From JARRNO01 sp037384885 (lineage in GTDB: Bacteria > Acidobacteriota > UBA4820 > DSQY01): 23,729 bases of DNA. Numbering within the stretch: the stretch's first letter is position 1; every line of letters starts with the position of its first letter. The stretch spans positions 1-23,729 of the forward strand of contig JARRNO010000011.1 in NCBI GenBank assembly GCA_037384885.1, in the 5' to 3' direction. Shown here piece by piece: positions 7,126 to 15,234 of this stretch. The notes under the pieces are model-generated. The model searched no databases. It was given only the letters and a program-made list of their open reading frames with translations, and had not been told where the DNA came from. The translations under genes and the position numbers were made by a program.

Positions 7126-8585
7126 TTCGAGCGCCGGTGTGAGCTGAAATATGACGTCGGAGGAATTTTCACGAGGGAGCGAAACCGCTCGCGGGATTCG
7201 GCCAGCCTTTCCTGAAGCAGGCGGTTGGCCGTTTCGTCATGGAGGTGGATCGTGATGCCGATCAGCCTGCCCAGGTCGTCTTGGTAGGGGACAACCTGCA
7301 CCTGAAAGGTCCGGAGTACACCGGCGACGTCCTTCAACCGGCATTGAGAGCGAAGCGGTACCGGCTCCACGGACGCCTCGGCCCGTTCCACCCTCCTCAG
7401 CCACTCGGTGAAGAGGGAGAGGGGCAGGTTAGGGACGTCTTGTCCGATTTGCCCGCCCTTGACGAGTGCGGGAGACCACCCAAGCAGTTCCTCGCACCTT
7501 TTGTTGAAAAGAAGCACCGTTCCATCGAGAAGACAGGTGAAAATAAGGTCGGGGGCGGATTGGAAGAGTTTTTCGTAACGCTTTTCAGCAGCGTGCGACG
7601 GGGATTCCAGCAGCCTCCAACGCGTCCGGTCCTCCAGGAGAAGCAAGAGCCGCGGTCCTTCCTCGCCGGGCATTCTTGTCACGGTCAGAAACACGCGGAT
7701 GGTATCCCCGCTGACAGAATGCGGGTACAGCACTTCCGTGCGAATGACACGCCCTGTCTTCAGGCAGTTCTGAATGGCCGTCTTCAGCGTGGCATGCTGC
7801 TCCTCCGGAAAGAACTGGAGAATGGGCTTCCCGGCCATGTCCTCCAGGGAAACGCCGGATCGTTCGCAGACAATGCTGTTTGCGCTTTGAATCAAGCCCT
7901 CCGCATCCAGCACAATGAGCCCCTCGGGAAGGTCTTCATAGATTTTCCGATAGGGCAGGGCGTCCGGGGGCTGGAAATGTTCATCTAAGCCTGGCACGCA
8001 GTCGGGCATGCCGCCCAGCACCAGGACTGGTGGGCGCCCGGAGGGGGTGTACGCCGGGACGAACACCGTCCTTTCGGGACCGGAGAAGCGAAATCCAAAA
8101 GCGTCTTCAAGATGGATCTCGGCCGCATTCCCCTGGCGAAGCCCCTCGGGGAGCCCCTCCCAGCGGGTCGAAACCGCAGGCTTACCGCCGGCCGGGGCGC
8201 CGGCGAGGCGTCTAAAGTGATCGTTGGCAAGCTTTAGACGGCCCTTCACATTCAGGACAAAGGCGGGAAAGGGGAGACGGTCGGCCAGATCTCCGAGAGC
8301 GCTTAGTTTTGGGGAGCCGCCGCCCGGGAGCCTGAAAGCCCAGAACCATCCCTCTCCGAAAAGGGGGAAGGGCCGCCAACTCAATTGTTCACGGTGCGGA
8401 TTGCGGCCGGCGCCGTCCGGCGCGAAGGGGCTGTCTTCCTCGGGGAGTTCGAAATCCCTGGGCCATTGCGCGGCCGCGATGCACCGCCTTACAACCCCTC
8501 CCGATACTTGAAGGAAGGCGCACGGAGCGTCCCAGTTCGTCAGGCGTTCTTCCCAAAATGCCGGATGAAGAGGCCGGGACGCCAT
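7113..8585 (-). CDS. Histidine kinase, N-terminal sensory part with PAS domains, ended by a frameshift
   Basis: The ATG at 8585 lies 6 nt after the stop of the FAH-family gene. The first ~220 residues are poorly conserved but include a PAS-like segment (FPAFVLNVKGRLKLANDHFRRL). Two clearer PAS domains follow: one from about residue 235 (YEDLPEGLIVLDAEGLIQSAN) and one from about 340 (RYEKLFQSAPDLIFT). A third begins at RERFRSLV near 465, then the frame drifts into a non-homologous tail and stops at 7113. Read together with the downstream frame, the gene would encode about 826 residues: several PAS, then HisKA and HATPase. Without the downstream part the product has no catalytic domain. Confidence 0.75.
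   Translation of the reverse strand: MASRPLHPAFWEERLTNWDAPCAFLQVSGGVVRRCIAAAQWPRDFELPEEDSPFAPDGAGRNPHREQLSWRPFPLFGEGWFWAFRLPGGGSPKLSALGDLADRLPFPAFVLNVKGRLKLANDHFRRLAGAPAGGKPAVSTRWEGLPEGLRQGNAAEIHLEDAFGFRFSGPERTVFVPAYTPSGRPPVLVLGGMPDCVPGLDEHFQPPDALPYRKIYEDLPEGLIVLDAEGLIQSANSIVCERSGVSLEDMAGKPILQFFPEEQHATLKTAIQNCLKTGRVIRTEVLYPHSVSGDTIRVFLTVTRMPGEEGPRLLLLLEDRTRWRLLESPSHAAEKRYEKLFQSAPDLIFTCLLDGTVLLFNKRCEELLGWSPALVKGGQIGQDVPNLPLSLFTEWLRRVERAEASVEPVPLRSQCRLKDVAGVLRTFQVQVVPYQDDLGRLIGITIHLHDETANRLLQERLAESRERFRSLVKIPPTSYFSSHRRSKCCT
7165..7172 (-). other. Single-base frameshift site in histidine kinase
   Basis: Reading the minus strand, the coding sequence goes ctc gtg aaa att cct. Adding one base after gtg (for example a G) restores gtg gaa aat tcc tcc gac gtc ata ttt cag, i.e. 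VENSSDVIFQ, which is the canonical PAS start after RERFRSL and joins exactly to the downstream frame. The simplest explanation is loss of one G or A next to a four-A run, either a real mutation or a sequencing error. There is no classical slippery heptamer. Confidence 0.75.
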
Positions 8586-8591
8586 GGAAGG

Positions 8592-9317
8592 TCACTCCAC
8601 TCGGTTTTCAAGCCGGACGCCGGCCGCTTCGACGGCGACGACGTCGCCCGGAGAAAGCGCGCCGACGCCGGCAGGGGTCCCGGTGGCGATGAGATCCCCC
8701 GGATTGAGCGTCATGACACGGGAAATATACCGGATCAAGTCGGGAATGGAGAAAGCCATTTCCGAGGAGCGGCCGGACTGGACCCTGCGGTTGTTATGAA
8801 AAGTCTGAACTTCGAGCGCTTCCAGGCCGATCCGGTCATTGATGAACGGTCCGACGGGACAAAAGGTGTCGAACGACTTGGCGCGGGTGAACTGAACGTC
8901 CAGGCGCTGCAGGTCCCGGGCCGTGACATCGTTGACCGCAGTGAACCCGGCCACAAGGGACATGGGGTCATCTTCCGGACCGATGTCTTTGCAGCTCCTT
9001 GCCATGACGACCCCGATCTCCCCTTCGTACTCCACCTGGCTGGAGTCACCAGGACGCCGGATAACGCCCCCGTGGCCGAGAAGAGCGGACGGCGGCTTCA
9101 GAAAGAGCAGCGGACGTTCTGGAACGGCGTTGCCCAGTTCGGCCGCGTGGGCGACGTAGTTTCTTCCCACGCAGACGATTTTCGTGGGACGGCAGGGGGG
9201 CAGAAATGAGACTTCGGAATCGTCGAAGACACGGCCATCCAGCGAGCGGAGCTTTCCGTCCTCCAGCCAAGTGACTTCCTGCACAGCGCCATTGAAGAGT
9301 ACTCTGCCGTATAGCAT
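8592..9317 (-). CDS. Fumarylacetoacetate hydrolase (FAH) family protein
   Basis: The 241-aa product has the FAH C-terminal fold at family-typical length. Visible motifs are KIVCVGRNYVAHAAELG (residues 46-62), the substrate loop FLKPPSAL (72-79), metal ligands in EYEGEIGVV (E98, E100) with D130 in NDVTARDLQ, and the closing GDLIATGTPAGVG. Members hydrolyse or decarboxylate beta-diketo acids (acylpyruvases, oxaloacetate decarboxylases, 2-hydroxyhepta-diene-dioate isomerases); which reaction applies is not decidable here. Its ATG overlaps the dapF stop by one base (TAATG), so translation is probably coupled. Cytoplasmic, no signal peptide. Confidence 0.9.
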   Translation of the reverse strand: MLYGRVLFNGAVQEVTWLEDGKLRSLDGRVFDDSEVSFLPPCRPTKIVCVGRNYVAHAAELGNAVPERPLLFLKPPSALLGHGGVIRRPGDSSQVEYEGEIGVVMARSCKDIGPEDDPMSLVAGFTAVNDVTARDLQRLDVQFTRAKSFDTFCPVGPFINDRIGLEALEVQTFHNNRRVQSGRSSEMAFSIPDLIRYISRVMTLNPGDLIATGTPAGVGALSPGDVVAVEAAGVRLENRVE

Positions 9318-10171
9318 TAAGGTGAACCTCCTTCACGCTCGGAATGGATGCTGCCGCCGCTGAGAATACCCCGGTACACGACCCGGGCCTCTCCCTTCAG
9401 AAAAACCTCGCGCGAGCCATTCCCGGCCCCTGGCAGACCAACCTCGAGGACGCTGCCCGATCGAACCAGGAGCCGGTGCGGGCCTCGTTTCCCATAGCGC
9501 TCCTGGAGAAGCCAGGCGGCAGCCGTTACGCCCGTTCCGCATGCGAGCGTCTCGCCCTCCACGCCACGCTCCCAGGTGCGGATCGCGGTGGGGCCGCTTT
9601 CGCGCAAAGACAGAAAATCCACGTTCGTTCCCGCCTCACCGAAAAAGGGGTGGCTGCGGATGAGGGGCCCCAGCGTTGAGACGGGGGCGGCCTCCATTTC
9701 TCTGACAAACAAGATGAAATGGGGGACTCCGGCATGGACCCGAAAGCCTTTGATTGCTTTCCCCCGGATGTCCAGAGAAGCTGGAACAGGCGGCTCAAGG
9801 CGAAGCGGCATTGTGACCTGCACATCGTCTCCCGAGAGGATTTCGGCTTCCAAAACACCCGCTGGAAATTCCATGGTCATGTGTTTTCCCGCGATGACCT
9901 TGAGGAAGGCGAAGCGGGCGGCACAACGCGCCCCGTTTCCGCACATCCGCGCCCTGGAGCCGTCGCTGTTGTAAATGTCTACCTTGAAGCTGGCCCGGGG
10001 GGAGTTTTCAAGCAGGAGAAGCCCGTCCGCGCCGATCCCAAGCCGGCGGCGGCAAAGGCGGGCCGCCAACCCCGGGAGGTCGTTGCTGGGCCAGCGTCCC
10101 GAGCGGTTGTCGCCGAGAATGAAATCGTTTCCGGCCCCGGACATTTTGTAGAATTCAATGGGCTCCGCCAA
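9317..10171 (-). CDS. dapF: Diaminopimelate epimerase
   Basis: DapF interconverts LL- and meso-diaminopimelate, the last step before lysine and the cross-linking residue of peptidoglycan. The 284-aa protein has both halves of the pseudo-symmetric active site: C77 in NSDGSRARMCGNGARC and C211 in GETLACGTGVTAA, the thiol pair that act as base and acid. The N-terminus FYKMSGAGNDFI is diagnostic. The start is TTG at 10171, supported by a gggagg site 8 nt upstream that lies inside the end of lptM; no better ATG exists in this frame. It sits 3 nt after the lptM stop, an association seen in many proteobacteria. Confidence 0.96.
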   Translation of the reverse strand: MAEPIEFYKMSGAGNDFILGDNRSGRWPSNDLPGLAARLCRRRLGIGADGLLLLENSPRASFKVDIYNSDGSRARMCGNGARCAARFAFLKVIAGKHMTMEFPAGVLEAEILSGDDVQVTMPLRLEPPVPASLDIRGKAIKGFRVHAGVPHFILFVREMEAAPVSTLGPLIRSHPFFGEAGTNVDFLSLRESGPTAIRTWERGVEGETLACGTGVTAAAWLLQERYGKRGPHRLLVRSGSVLEVGLPGAGNGSREVFLKGEARVVYRGILSGGSIHSEREGGSP

Positions 10172-10174
10172 GGA

Positions 10175-10327
10175 TCAGCCTCCCTTTTGGTGCCCCTGGT
10201 TAACGGGGTTCTGCACATTCACGGCTCCGTGGGCCTGACTCCTGGGGTAGGGATCTCCCTTTCTCCCGCAGGCGACCGCGAACACGAGGAGAAGGGCGAG
10301 CGGCAGGAATTTCAATAGAGTTCGCAT
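10175..10327 (-). CDS. lptM: Small lipoprotein, LptM (YifL)-like
   Basis: A 50-aa protein with basic start (MRTLLKF), a short hydrophobic stretch and a lipobox ending at C20 (FAVAC), followed by GRKGDPYP. The CGxKGPLxxP signature immediately after the lipidated cysteine is the hallmark of LptM, a lipoprotein that in Escherichia coli assists maturation of the LPS transporter LptD. In many proteobacteria the gene lies directly upstream of the lysine/dapF genes, as here (3 nt gap). Longer readings upstream to 10576 cross into the TPR gene and are not credible. The assignment is by motif and context; the function in this lineage is inferred. Confidence 0.82.
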   Translation of the reverse strand: MRTLLKFLPLALLLVFAVACGRKGDPYPRSQAHGAVNVQNPVNQGHQKGG

Positions 10328-10392
10328 GCGATCGATTCTCTCCTCCGGCAAGCCTCGGATACAGCCTGGCCCCCTCAACGCCAACTTGTAAA

Positions 10393-10401
10393 AGTATACC
10401 A
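10393..10401 (-). promoter_or_regulatory. Possible extended -10 promoter for lptM-dapF
   Basis: On the minus strand TGGTATACT provides a TGn extension directly before a good -10 (TATACT, 10393-10398). No recognisable -35 is present at 16-18 bp. It lies 66 bp upstream of the lptM start in the 127-bp gap after the TPR gene, the largest gap between rpsP and the kinase, so an internal promoter is plausible. Confidence 0.35.
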
Positions 10402-10454
10402 CGCGAGTGGGTGATTTCCCGCATGTAGGGGCCGACGGCAAGACGGTGGAAGGC

Positions 10455-13400
10455 CTACTTGGCGTTGGTCTTGATTTTGTCTTTGACTTCCCGGTAGTTT
10501 GCGTTGGCGGCGTAGATTTCACGAAAGAGTTCATCAGCGCGGTCGGGGTATCCTTGTTCCTGCAGCGCTTCTGCAAAGTCGTATTTCAAGCCGAGGTAGA
10601 CGTCCTCCGGAAAGCCTTCCGCTTCAAGGCCCTTTTCATACCATTTTTCGGACAGGTCGAACAGGCCTTTCTGGCGGAAGCACAGGCCGAGCATGGAGCA
10701 GCATTCCATGAAATATTCCGGGGAGCGCGCTGCGATTTGAAATTCGCCGATGGCCTCGTCCATGAGGTCCATTTCCTTGTAGGCGATGCCGAGATTGTAG
10801 TGGGTGGAAAAGTCCTCTTCGCCCACCTTCGACTCCACGCCCTTTTTGAACTCGTCGAAGATCTCCTGGAAGGACATCTCTTCGGCGGATTTCTCTTCGG
10901 GCGGGAAAAGCTCTTCCGACTCGTCCAGGCTGTCCAGCGCCGCTCCAAGTTCCGCCGCGAGGTCGTAGTATTCGTCTGAAGGCGCGTCACCTTCTATGAC
11001 GGCCTGTTCCTGGGATCCCAGCCTGAAGTGGGTGCTGCTTCCAAGTTCATCGGATGACCCGGCGTCTTCCTCTTCCTCTTCCAGCGCGCCGGCCGGCTCG
11101 GGAATCTCTTCCTCCGGGGCTTTGAAGGGCTGCCCGCCGGACAGCGCCGCTTCAACTTCTTGGAGAAGGTCATTGACGCGAGGGTCATCGGGAAAGTCCA
11201 CCGTCAGCGCGTCGGCGCCGCGTTTCGCCTCCCCGAAGAGTTCCTGGTTCAAGTAGAACTGAATTTCCTCGATGCGGGTCGCAACTTCGCTCCTCGATTC
11301 GACCTCGCCGGGAGCGATGTCGAGAGAAAGTGCTTCCATGGAATCGGTTCCGGCGCCCTCCGGCTCGCCGGCACCATCCAGGCTCGACTGGAGGAGCGGC
11401 TCTTCTCCGGTTTCAACCGGGGAAGGTTCGTCCACGGCCTCCAGTTCCTCTTCTTGGGAATCCAGCATGGCGTCGGTGGGGCCGCCCCCGGAGGCGGCCT
11501 CCTCAAGCTCAGTTTCCAGAACGGCCGACTCATCCGCATCGACGTCAACATCAAGCTCGATTTCCAGATCCGCCCCGCCGGCGGCCTGAACCGGTTCCAT
11601 CTTCGGCGGCGCCGCTTCGGTGAGGCTTTCCAGGTCGATGGAGGGGACATTGGGGGCCGGAGCCGGTTTGGAAACCATTTCGGCCGCCTGGCGTCGCAGA
11701 TCCTCTTCCAGAGAGATGGACGGTTTCTGGAATTCCTGAATCGCCTTGTGGTTGGGGTCGATACCCCGGGCTTCTTCCAGGAGCTGCTCGCAGGTTTCTT
11801 CGTCCCCCTGTTCGCGAAAGATGCCGGCCAGCTTCAGGACTTGGCGGACGGCCTTGTCCTTCTTGTCCTGTTTCTTGAAAATGGCGATCAGTTTCTGGTG
11901 GGCCTGAATGTGGTCCGGGACTTTCTTCAGCACGCCCTGGAGCTCTTCCACCGCCTTTTCCACCAATCCATACTTCAAGAAAACCTCGGCCTCGGCCAGA
12001 TTTTCCCGGATCATTTCAGAATCCATGGAAGTCATCACGGCGGACTTGGGTTCGGGCGCATCGGCGGCTGCGGCCTCCTCTTCTTCTTCAAGGTCCGCTT
12101 CTTGAACGGTCCCTTCCTCGCCGGCGGCTTCGGACGGCTCCACTTCGGTCAGGGAGACAAGGTTGTCGTGGGATTCACCCTGCGTGACCTCGGTCAGCTC
12201 AAGGTCACCCATCTCCACGTCGATCGCTTCCTCTCCCGTAATGTCCACGGCTTCCGGTTCCAAAGAAACCCCGGAATCCACCGGTGCTGAAGGCGCTTGT
12301 CCCTCATCACGGATCCGGCCCTCGATCATTTCGAGCTTTTCCTGAAACTGCTGATTTTCCGGCTCGACTTCGATGAGCTCCACAAGGGCGCCCTTGGCAG
12401 TGCCGAGGGCGTTCTGACCGGAAGCAACTTCTACGATCTTTGCGAGCGTGTTGACCCGCTGGGAATCGTTTCCCGTCTTCCTGTAAAGCTTCGCCAGGCC
12501 CTCCAGGGTTGCCAAGTGGTCGGGCACTTGGCTGAGGACCTCCTCGAAGCAGAGCTGGAGCGTGTCCAGATCTTCGAATTCGCCGCCTTCCACCAGGCGT
12601 CCCAGGCTTTGGGCGGCGGCTTCGAAACGGCGGCACTGGATATAGAAGCTCAGGACCTTGGTCACGAGTCCGGCTGAGATCTGGCGGCCGTCCAGAAGAT
12701 CTGCGCAGAGCGCTTCCGCCTCGTCGGTCCTGCCCGTTTCGGCAAGCAGCGTGATCTTCAATGCGCTGAGATCGGCAGAGTCGGGACTGCGTTCGAGGAG
12801 ATTATCCAGGAGGGTTTCCGCCTGGGAAACATTGTTCGAGGCGAGGCTGCTTTTGATAACACCTTCCAGGGTCGTGATGTTTTCGGGATCCAGCTGCAGC
12901 GCCCTCTCGTAGACCCGGGCCGCCTCCTTGATCTTTTCCTGCGAGAGCAGAAGCTCCCCGGCCTTGAGGTAGCATTTCAGCCCTTCGGGGTTCTCCCCCT
13001 TCCGGATCAGAAGGTCGCCGAGATGAAGTTGAGCCCTCAGGTTGTCGGGATCGAGGTCGATGAGCTTCCGCTGGATGCGTATGACCGGATCCAGTTCCGA
13101 GCTTCCTGAAATGAGCTGGGCGACCTTTTCATAAGCCATGCGGGCTTCCTTGATGAAGCCCTGCTGCTCCGATAATTCTGCAAGAAGCTCCCACGCCCGG
13201 AGGTTGTTGGCGTCTTCGCGGACTGCGATTTTCAGGGAGGCGACCGCCTTGGTGGCAAAGCCGTTCTTGTTGTAGAGTTCCGCCACCTTGATGAAGATGG
13301 GAACGGCGGCGGACTTGTTGCCGACGCGGAGATGCAGGTTCCCCAGCTGGTTGAGGGTGTTGATATCTCGCGGATTATCCTCCACGAGCTTCTGGATCTC

Positions 13401-13478
13401 GCGAATGGCCTCGGGGATCTTGTTCGCCCGAATGTATTTGTCAGCGTTTGAGCGCGCTTTCACGCGGTCAATGGCCAT
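10455..13478 (-). CDS. Large cytoplasmic tetratricopeptide-repeat (TPR) protein with acidic linkers
   Basis: A 1007-residue protein without signal peptide or membrane segment. Residues ~1-400 are consecutive TPR-like helix pairs (for example INTLNQLGNLHLRVGNKSAA, AARVYERALQLDPEN). A Glu/Asp-rich linker follows (~400-480), then a short TPR block (~490-580, VEKAVEELQGVLKKVPDH), a second long acidic linker (~600-720, with EIELDVDVDADE), a third helical block (~730-790), a third acidic linker, and a C-terminal TPR domain (~885-1007, THYNLGIAYKEMDLMDEA). TPRs mediate protein-protein contacts; the partner is unknown. The ATG at 13478 is 12 bp after rnhB, so it is probably in the rpsP operon. The layout recalls FimV-like scaffold proteins but lacks LysM and a membrane anchor, so no name is given. 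Confidence 0.85.
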   Translation of the reverse strand: MAIDRVKARSNADKYIRANKIPEAIREIQKLVEDNPRDINTLNQLGNLHLRVGNKSAAVPIFIKVAELYNKNGFATKAVASLKIAVREDANNLRAWELLAELSEQQGFIKEARMAYEKVAQLISGSSELDPVIRIQRKLIDLDPDNLRAQLHLGDLLIRKGENPEGLKCYLKAGELLLSQEKIKEAARVYERALQLDPENITTLEGVIKSSLASNNVSQAETLLDNLLERSPDSADLSALKITLLAETGRTDEAEALCADLLDGRQISAGLVTKVLSFYIQCRRFEAAAQSLGRLVEGGEFEDLDTLQLCFEEVLSQVPDHLATLEGLAKLYRKTGNDSQRVNTLAKIVEVASGQNALGTAKGALVELIEVEPENQQFQEKLEMIEGRIRDEGQAPSAPVDSGVSLEPEAVDITGEEAIDVEMGDLELTEVTQGESHDNLVSLTEVEPSEAAGEEGTVQEADLEEEEEAAAADAPEPKSAVMTSMDSEMIRENLAEAEVFLKYGLVEKAVEELQGVLKKVPDHIQAHQKLIAIFKKQDKKDKAVRQVLKLAGIFREQGDEETCEQLLEEARGIDPNHKAIQEFQKPSISLEEDLRRQAAEMVSKPAPAPNVPSIDLESLTEAAPPKMEPVQAAGGADLEIELDVDVDADESAVLETELEEAASGGGPTDAMLDSQEEELEAVDEPSPVETGEEPLLQSSLDGAGEPEGAGTDSMEALSLDIAPGEVESRSEVATRIEEIQFYLNQELFGEAKRGADALTVDFPDDPRVNDLLQEVEAALSGGQPFKAPEEEIPEPAGALEEEEEDAGSSDELGSSTHFRLGSQEQAVIEGDAPSDEYYDLAAELGAALDSLDESEELFPPEEKSAEEMSFQEIFDEFKKGVESKVGEEDFSTHYNLGIAYKEMDLMDEAIGEFQIAARSPEYFMECCSMLGLCFRQKGLFDLSEKWYEKGLEAEGFPEDVYLGLKYDFAEALQEQGYPDRADELFREIYAANANYREVKDKIKTNAK

Positions 13479-13490
13479 GGGCGGCTTCCC

Positions 13491-14090
13491 TCAACGTAAA
13501 ACACCCTTGAAACTTCTCCGGTGAAGGGGCGTCGGGCCGAATCGCCTCAACGCCTCCAGGTGCGCCCGGGTGCCGTAGCCCTTGTTCCGGGACAGCCCGT
13601 ATTCAGGATAATCGGTCGCGAGGCGGCGGATCATCCTGTCCCGTGTCACCTTGGCGACAATGGAGGCGGCGGCGATCGACGCAACATCCCTGTCTCCGTG
13701 AACAACGGCTTCTGCTTGATATGGTAACGCAGGAAGTTGGTTCCCGTCCACAAGCACCCAGTCCGGTGGAGCGGAAAGTGCGAGGACCGCGGAGGCCATC
13801 GCGGAAAGGGTGGCCGCGAGAATGTTGATTTCATCGATCACCGCTGCGTCCACCCCAGCCGTGGCGCAGAGATGACCGCCGGACAGGATCTGATCGAAAA
13901 GCCTCTCGCGGGTGCTTTCCGAAAGGGTCTTTGAATCCCGGATTCCCGACAGGTCCGCCTCCGGGTTCAAGACGACGGCTGCGGCGACCACAGGTCCGAA
14001 AAGGGCGCCGCGACCGGCTTCGTCCACACCCGCCACCCTGCTCAGGCCGCGGCTCCACAACAGTCTTTCCCGGGTGAGGAGATCATCCAC
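13491..14090 (-). CDS. rnhB: Ribonuclease HII
   Basis: RNase HII removes ribonucleotides from RNA-DNA hybrids and single misincorporated ribonucleotides from DNA. The 199-aa protein carries the DEDD-type active site: D and E in AGVDEAGRGALFGPVV, the RDSKTLS block, and downstream acidic residues around VLVDGN and the conserved SIVAKVTRDRMI; the usual C-terminal motif NKGYGTRAHLEAL is present. The GTG at 14090 is chosen because it gives the family-typical start (DDLLTRERLLWSRG) and has GGAG 6 nt upstream; the frame is open further upstream but without similarity. It follows rplS by 92 bp, with a stem-loop in the gap. Confidence 0.93.
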   Translation of the reverse strand: MDDLLTRERLLWSRGLSRVAGVDEAGRGALFGPVVAAAVVLNPEADLSGIRDSKTLSESTRERLFDQILSGGHLCATAGVDAAVIDEINILAATLSAMASAVLALSAPPDWVLVDGNQLPALPYQAEAVVHGDRDVASIAAASIVAKVTRDRMIRRLATDYPEYGLSRNKGYGTRAHLEALRRFGPTPLHRRSFKGVLR

Positions 14091-14119
14091 GCGAGGCTCC
14101 GCACTATCCGGAGACAAAG

Positions 14120-14149
14120 CGCCGCCGCTTGAAGGAAAGTTCGGCGGCG
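14120..14149 (-). other. GC-rich stem-loop between rplS and rnhB
   Basis: cgccgccg (14120-14127) and cggcggcg (14142-14149) are exact inverse complements with a 14-nt loop. On the minus strand it is followed only by a weak ctttg, so at most it slows or partially attenuates transcription or protects the upstream mRNA end. Confidence 0.4.
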
Positions 14150-14182
14150 GTCCGCCGGGACGCGTTCGAACAAGCCCGCCGA

Positions 14183-14533
14183 TTAGTCTCTTCTCAGCTC
14201 TTCGAGGCGTGCCTTTTTGCCCCGTCGTTCGCGGAGATAATAGAGCTTCGCGCGGCGGATGCGGTTGCGCTGGGCCACCTCGACCTTGTCGATGATGGGG
14301 CTGTGAAGCGGGAAAATGCGCTCCACGCCTATGCCGCCCGAGATCTTTCTGACGGTGATGGTCTCTCGGGCCCCGCCGTGTTTGCGGGCGATGACAACCC
14401 CTGTGAAAACCTGGATCCGTTCCTTGTCGCCCTCGATGACCTTGACGTGCACCCGGACCGTGTCTCCCGCGCGAAACTGGGGGATATCCGAGCGCATGCC
14501 CTTGGATTCGAGGGACTCCATCGTGCTGGTCAT
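14183..14533 (-). CDS. rplS: 50S ribosomal protein L19 (bL19)
   Basis: Component of the large ribosomal subunit at the interface with the small subunit. The 116 residues match the family throughout: FRAGDTVRVHVKVIEGDKER, the FTGVVIARKHGG block, the ITVRKISGGIGVERIFPLHSP signature and the basic tail RRAKLYYLRERRGKKAR. The ATG at 14533 has a strong site (ggaggt) and overlaps the trmD stop codon (ATGA), so the two are translationally coupled. The position after trmD is the canonical bacterial order. Confidence 0.98.
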   Translation of the reverse strand: MTSTMESLESKGMRSDIPQFRAGDTVRVHVKVIEGDKERIQVFTGVVIARKHGGARETITVRKISGGIGVERIFPLHSPIIDKVEVAQRNRIRRAKLYYLRERRGKKARLEELRRD

Positions 14534-15234
14534 TTGCTACCTCCAACGTCTTCCAGGCCGTTCAGAAGGTCGGGACGCCTGGCTTTTGTCAGGTCAATGG
14601 ATTGTTCGCGACGCCACCGCCGGATGGCTTCGTGGTTGCCGGAAAGCAGAATTTCGGGGACCTTCCAGCCCCTGAATTCGGCGGGGCGTGTGTACTGTGG
14701 ATACTCGAGAAGGTTTCCCGAGAAAGATTCTTCTTCGGTGGACGAATCGTCGCCCAGTGCGCCCGGAAGCAGACGGGCCACGGCATCTACAACGACTACG
14801 GCGGCCGGTTCCCCGCCGGAGAGCACGTAGTCTCCGATGGAAAGTTCCCGGTCCACCAGGTGGTCGATCACGCGCTGATCAAGGCCCTCATACCGCCCGC
14901 TGAGGAGGATGAACCCGGGCATTGAAGCCAATTCGCGGGCTTCGGCCTGCGTAAAGCGCCGGCCTCTGGGACTGAGGTAAACCAGGGGAACGCTGTCTCC
15001 CAGCTCGCCCCGGAGCCATTCGACGGCCCGGAAAACGGGCCCGGGCTTCAAGACCATTCCGGGACCCCCGCCGAAGGGGCTGTCGTCCACGGTGCCGTGG
15101 CGGTCGTCTGTGAAACGGCGGAAATCGTGTGTGCGCAAGTCCAGTATGCCCGCCTCCCGGGCGCGTTTGATGATGGAATGGTCGAAAGGCCCGGTAAACA
15201 TCTCCGGGAAGAGGGTCAGGATATCAATCCTCAT
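14530..15234 (-). CDS. trmD: tRNA (guanine-37-N1)-methyltransferase
   Basis: TrmD methylates G37 next to the anticodon with S-adenosylmethionine and prevents +1 frameshifting. The 234-aa protein has the SPOUT-knot signatures: MRIDILTLFPEMF start, DDSPFGGGPGMVLKP, LLSGRYEGLDQRV and the trefoil-knot segment LSIGDYVLSGGE, all cofactor- or tRNA-binding regions. The start ATG at 15234 lies inside the end of rimM (11-nt overlap) with GGAG 6 nt upstream. The C-terminal domain is complete, ending just at the rplS start. Confidence 0.98.
   Translation of the reverse strand: MRIDILTLFPEMFTGPFDHSIIKRAREAGILDLRTHDFRRFTDDRHGTVDDSPFGGGPGMVLKPGPVFRAVEWLRGELGDSVPLVYLSPRGRRFTQAEARELASMPGFILLSGRYEGLDQRVIDHLVDRELSIGDYVLSGGEPAAVVVVDAVARLLPGALGDDSSTEEESFSGNLLEYPQYTRPAEFRGWKVPEILLSGNHEAIRRWRREQSIDLTKARRPDLLNGLEDVGGSK

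Noticed and set aside
7165..7172. Programmed ribosomal frameshift in the histidine kinase
   Set aside because: Only a four-A run without a classical slippery heptamer, no stimulatory structure recognised, and histidine kinases are not known for recoding; an indel is simpler.
11160..12290. 376-aa open frame antisense to the TPR gene
   Set aside because: Phe/Gly/Leu-rich translation typical of the reverse of Glu/Lys/Ala-rich coding sequence; no independent evidence.
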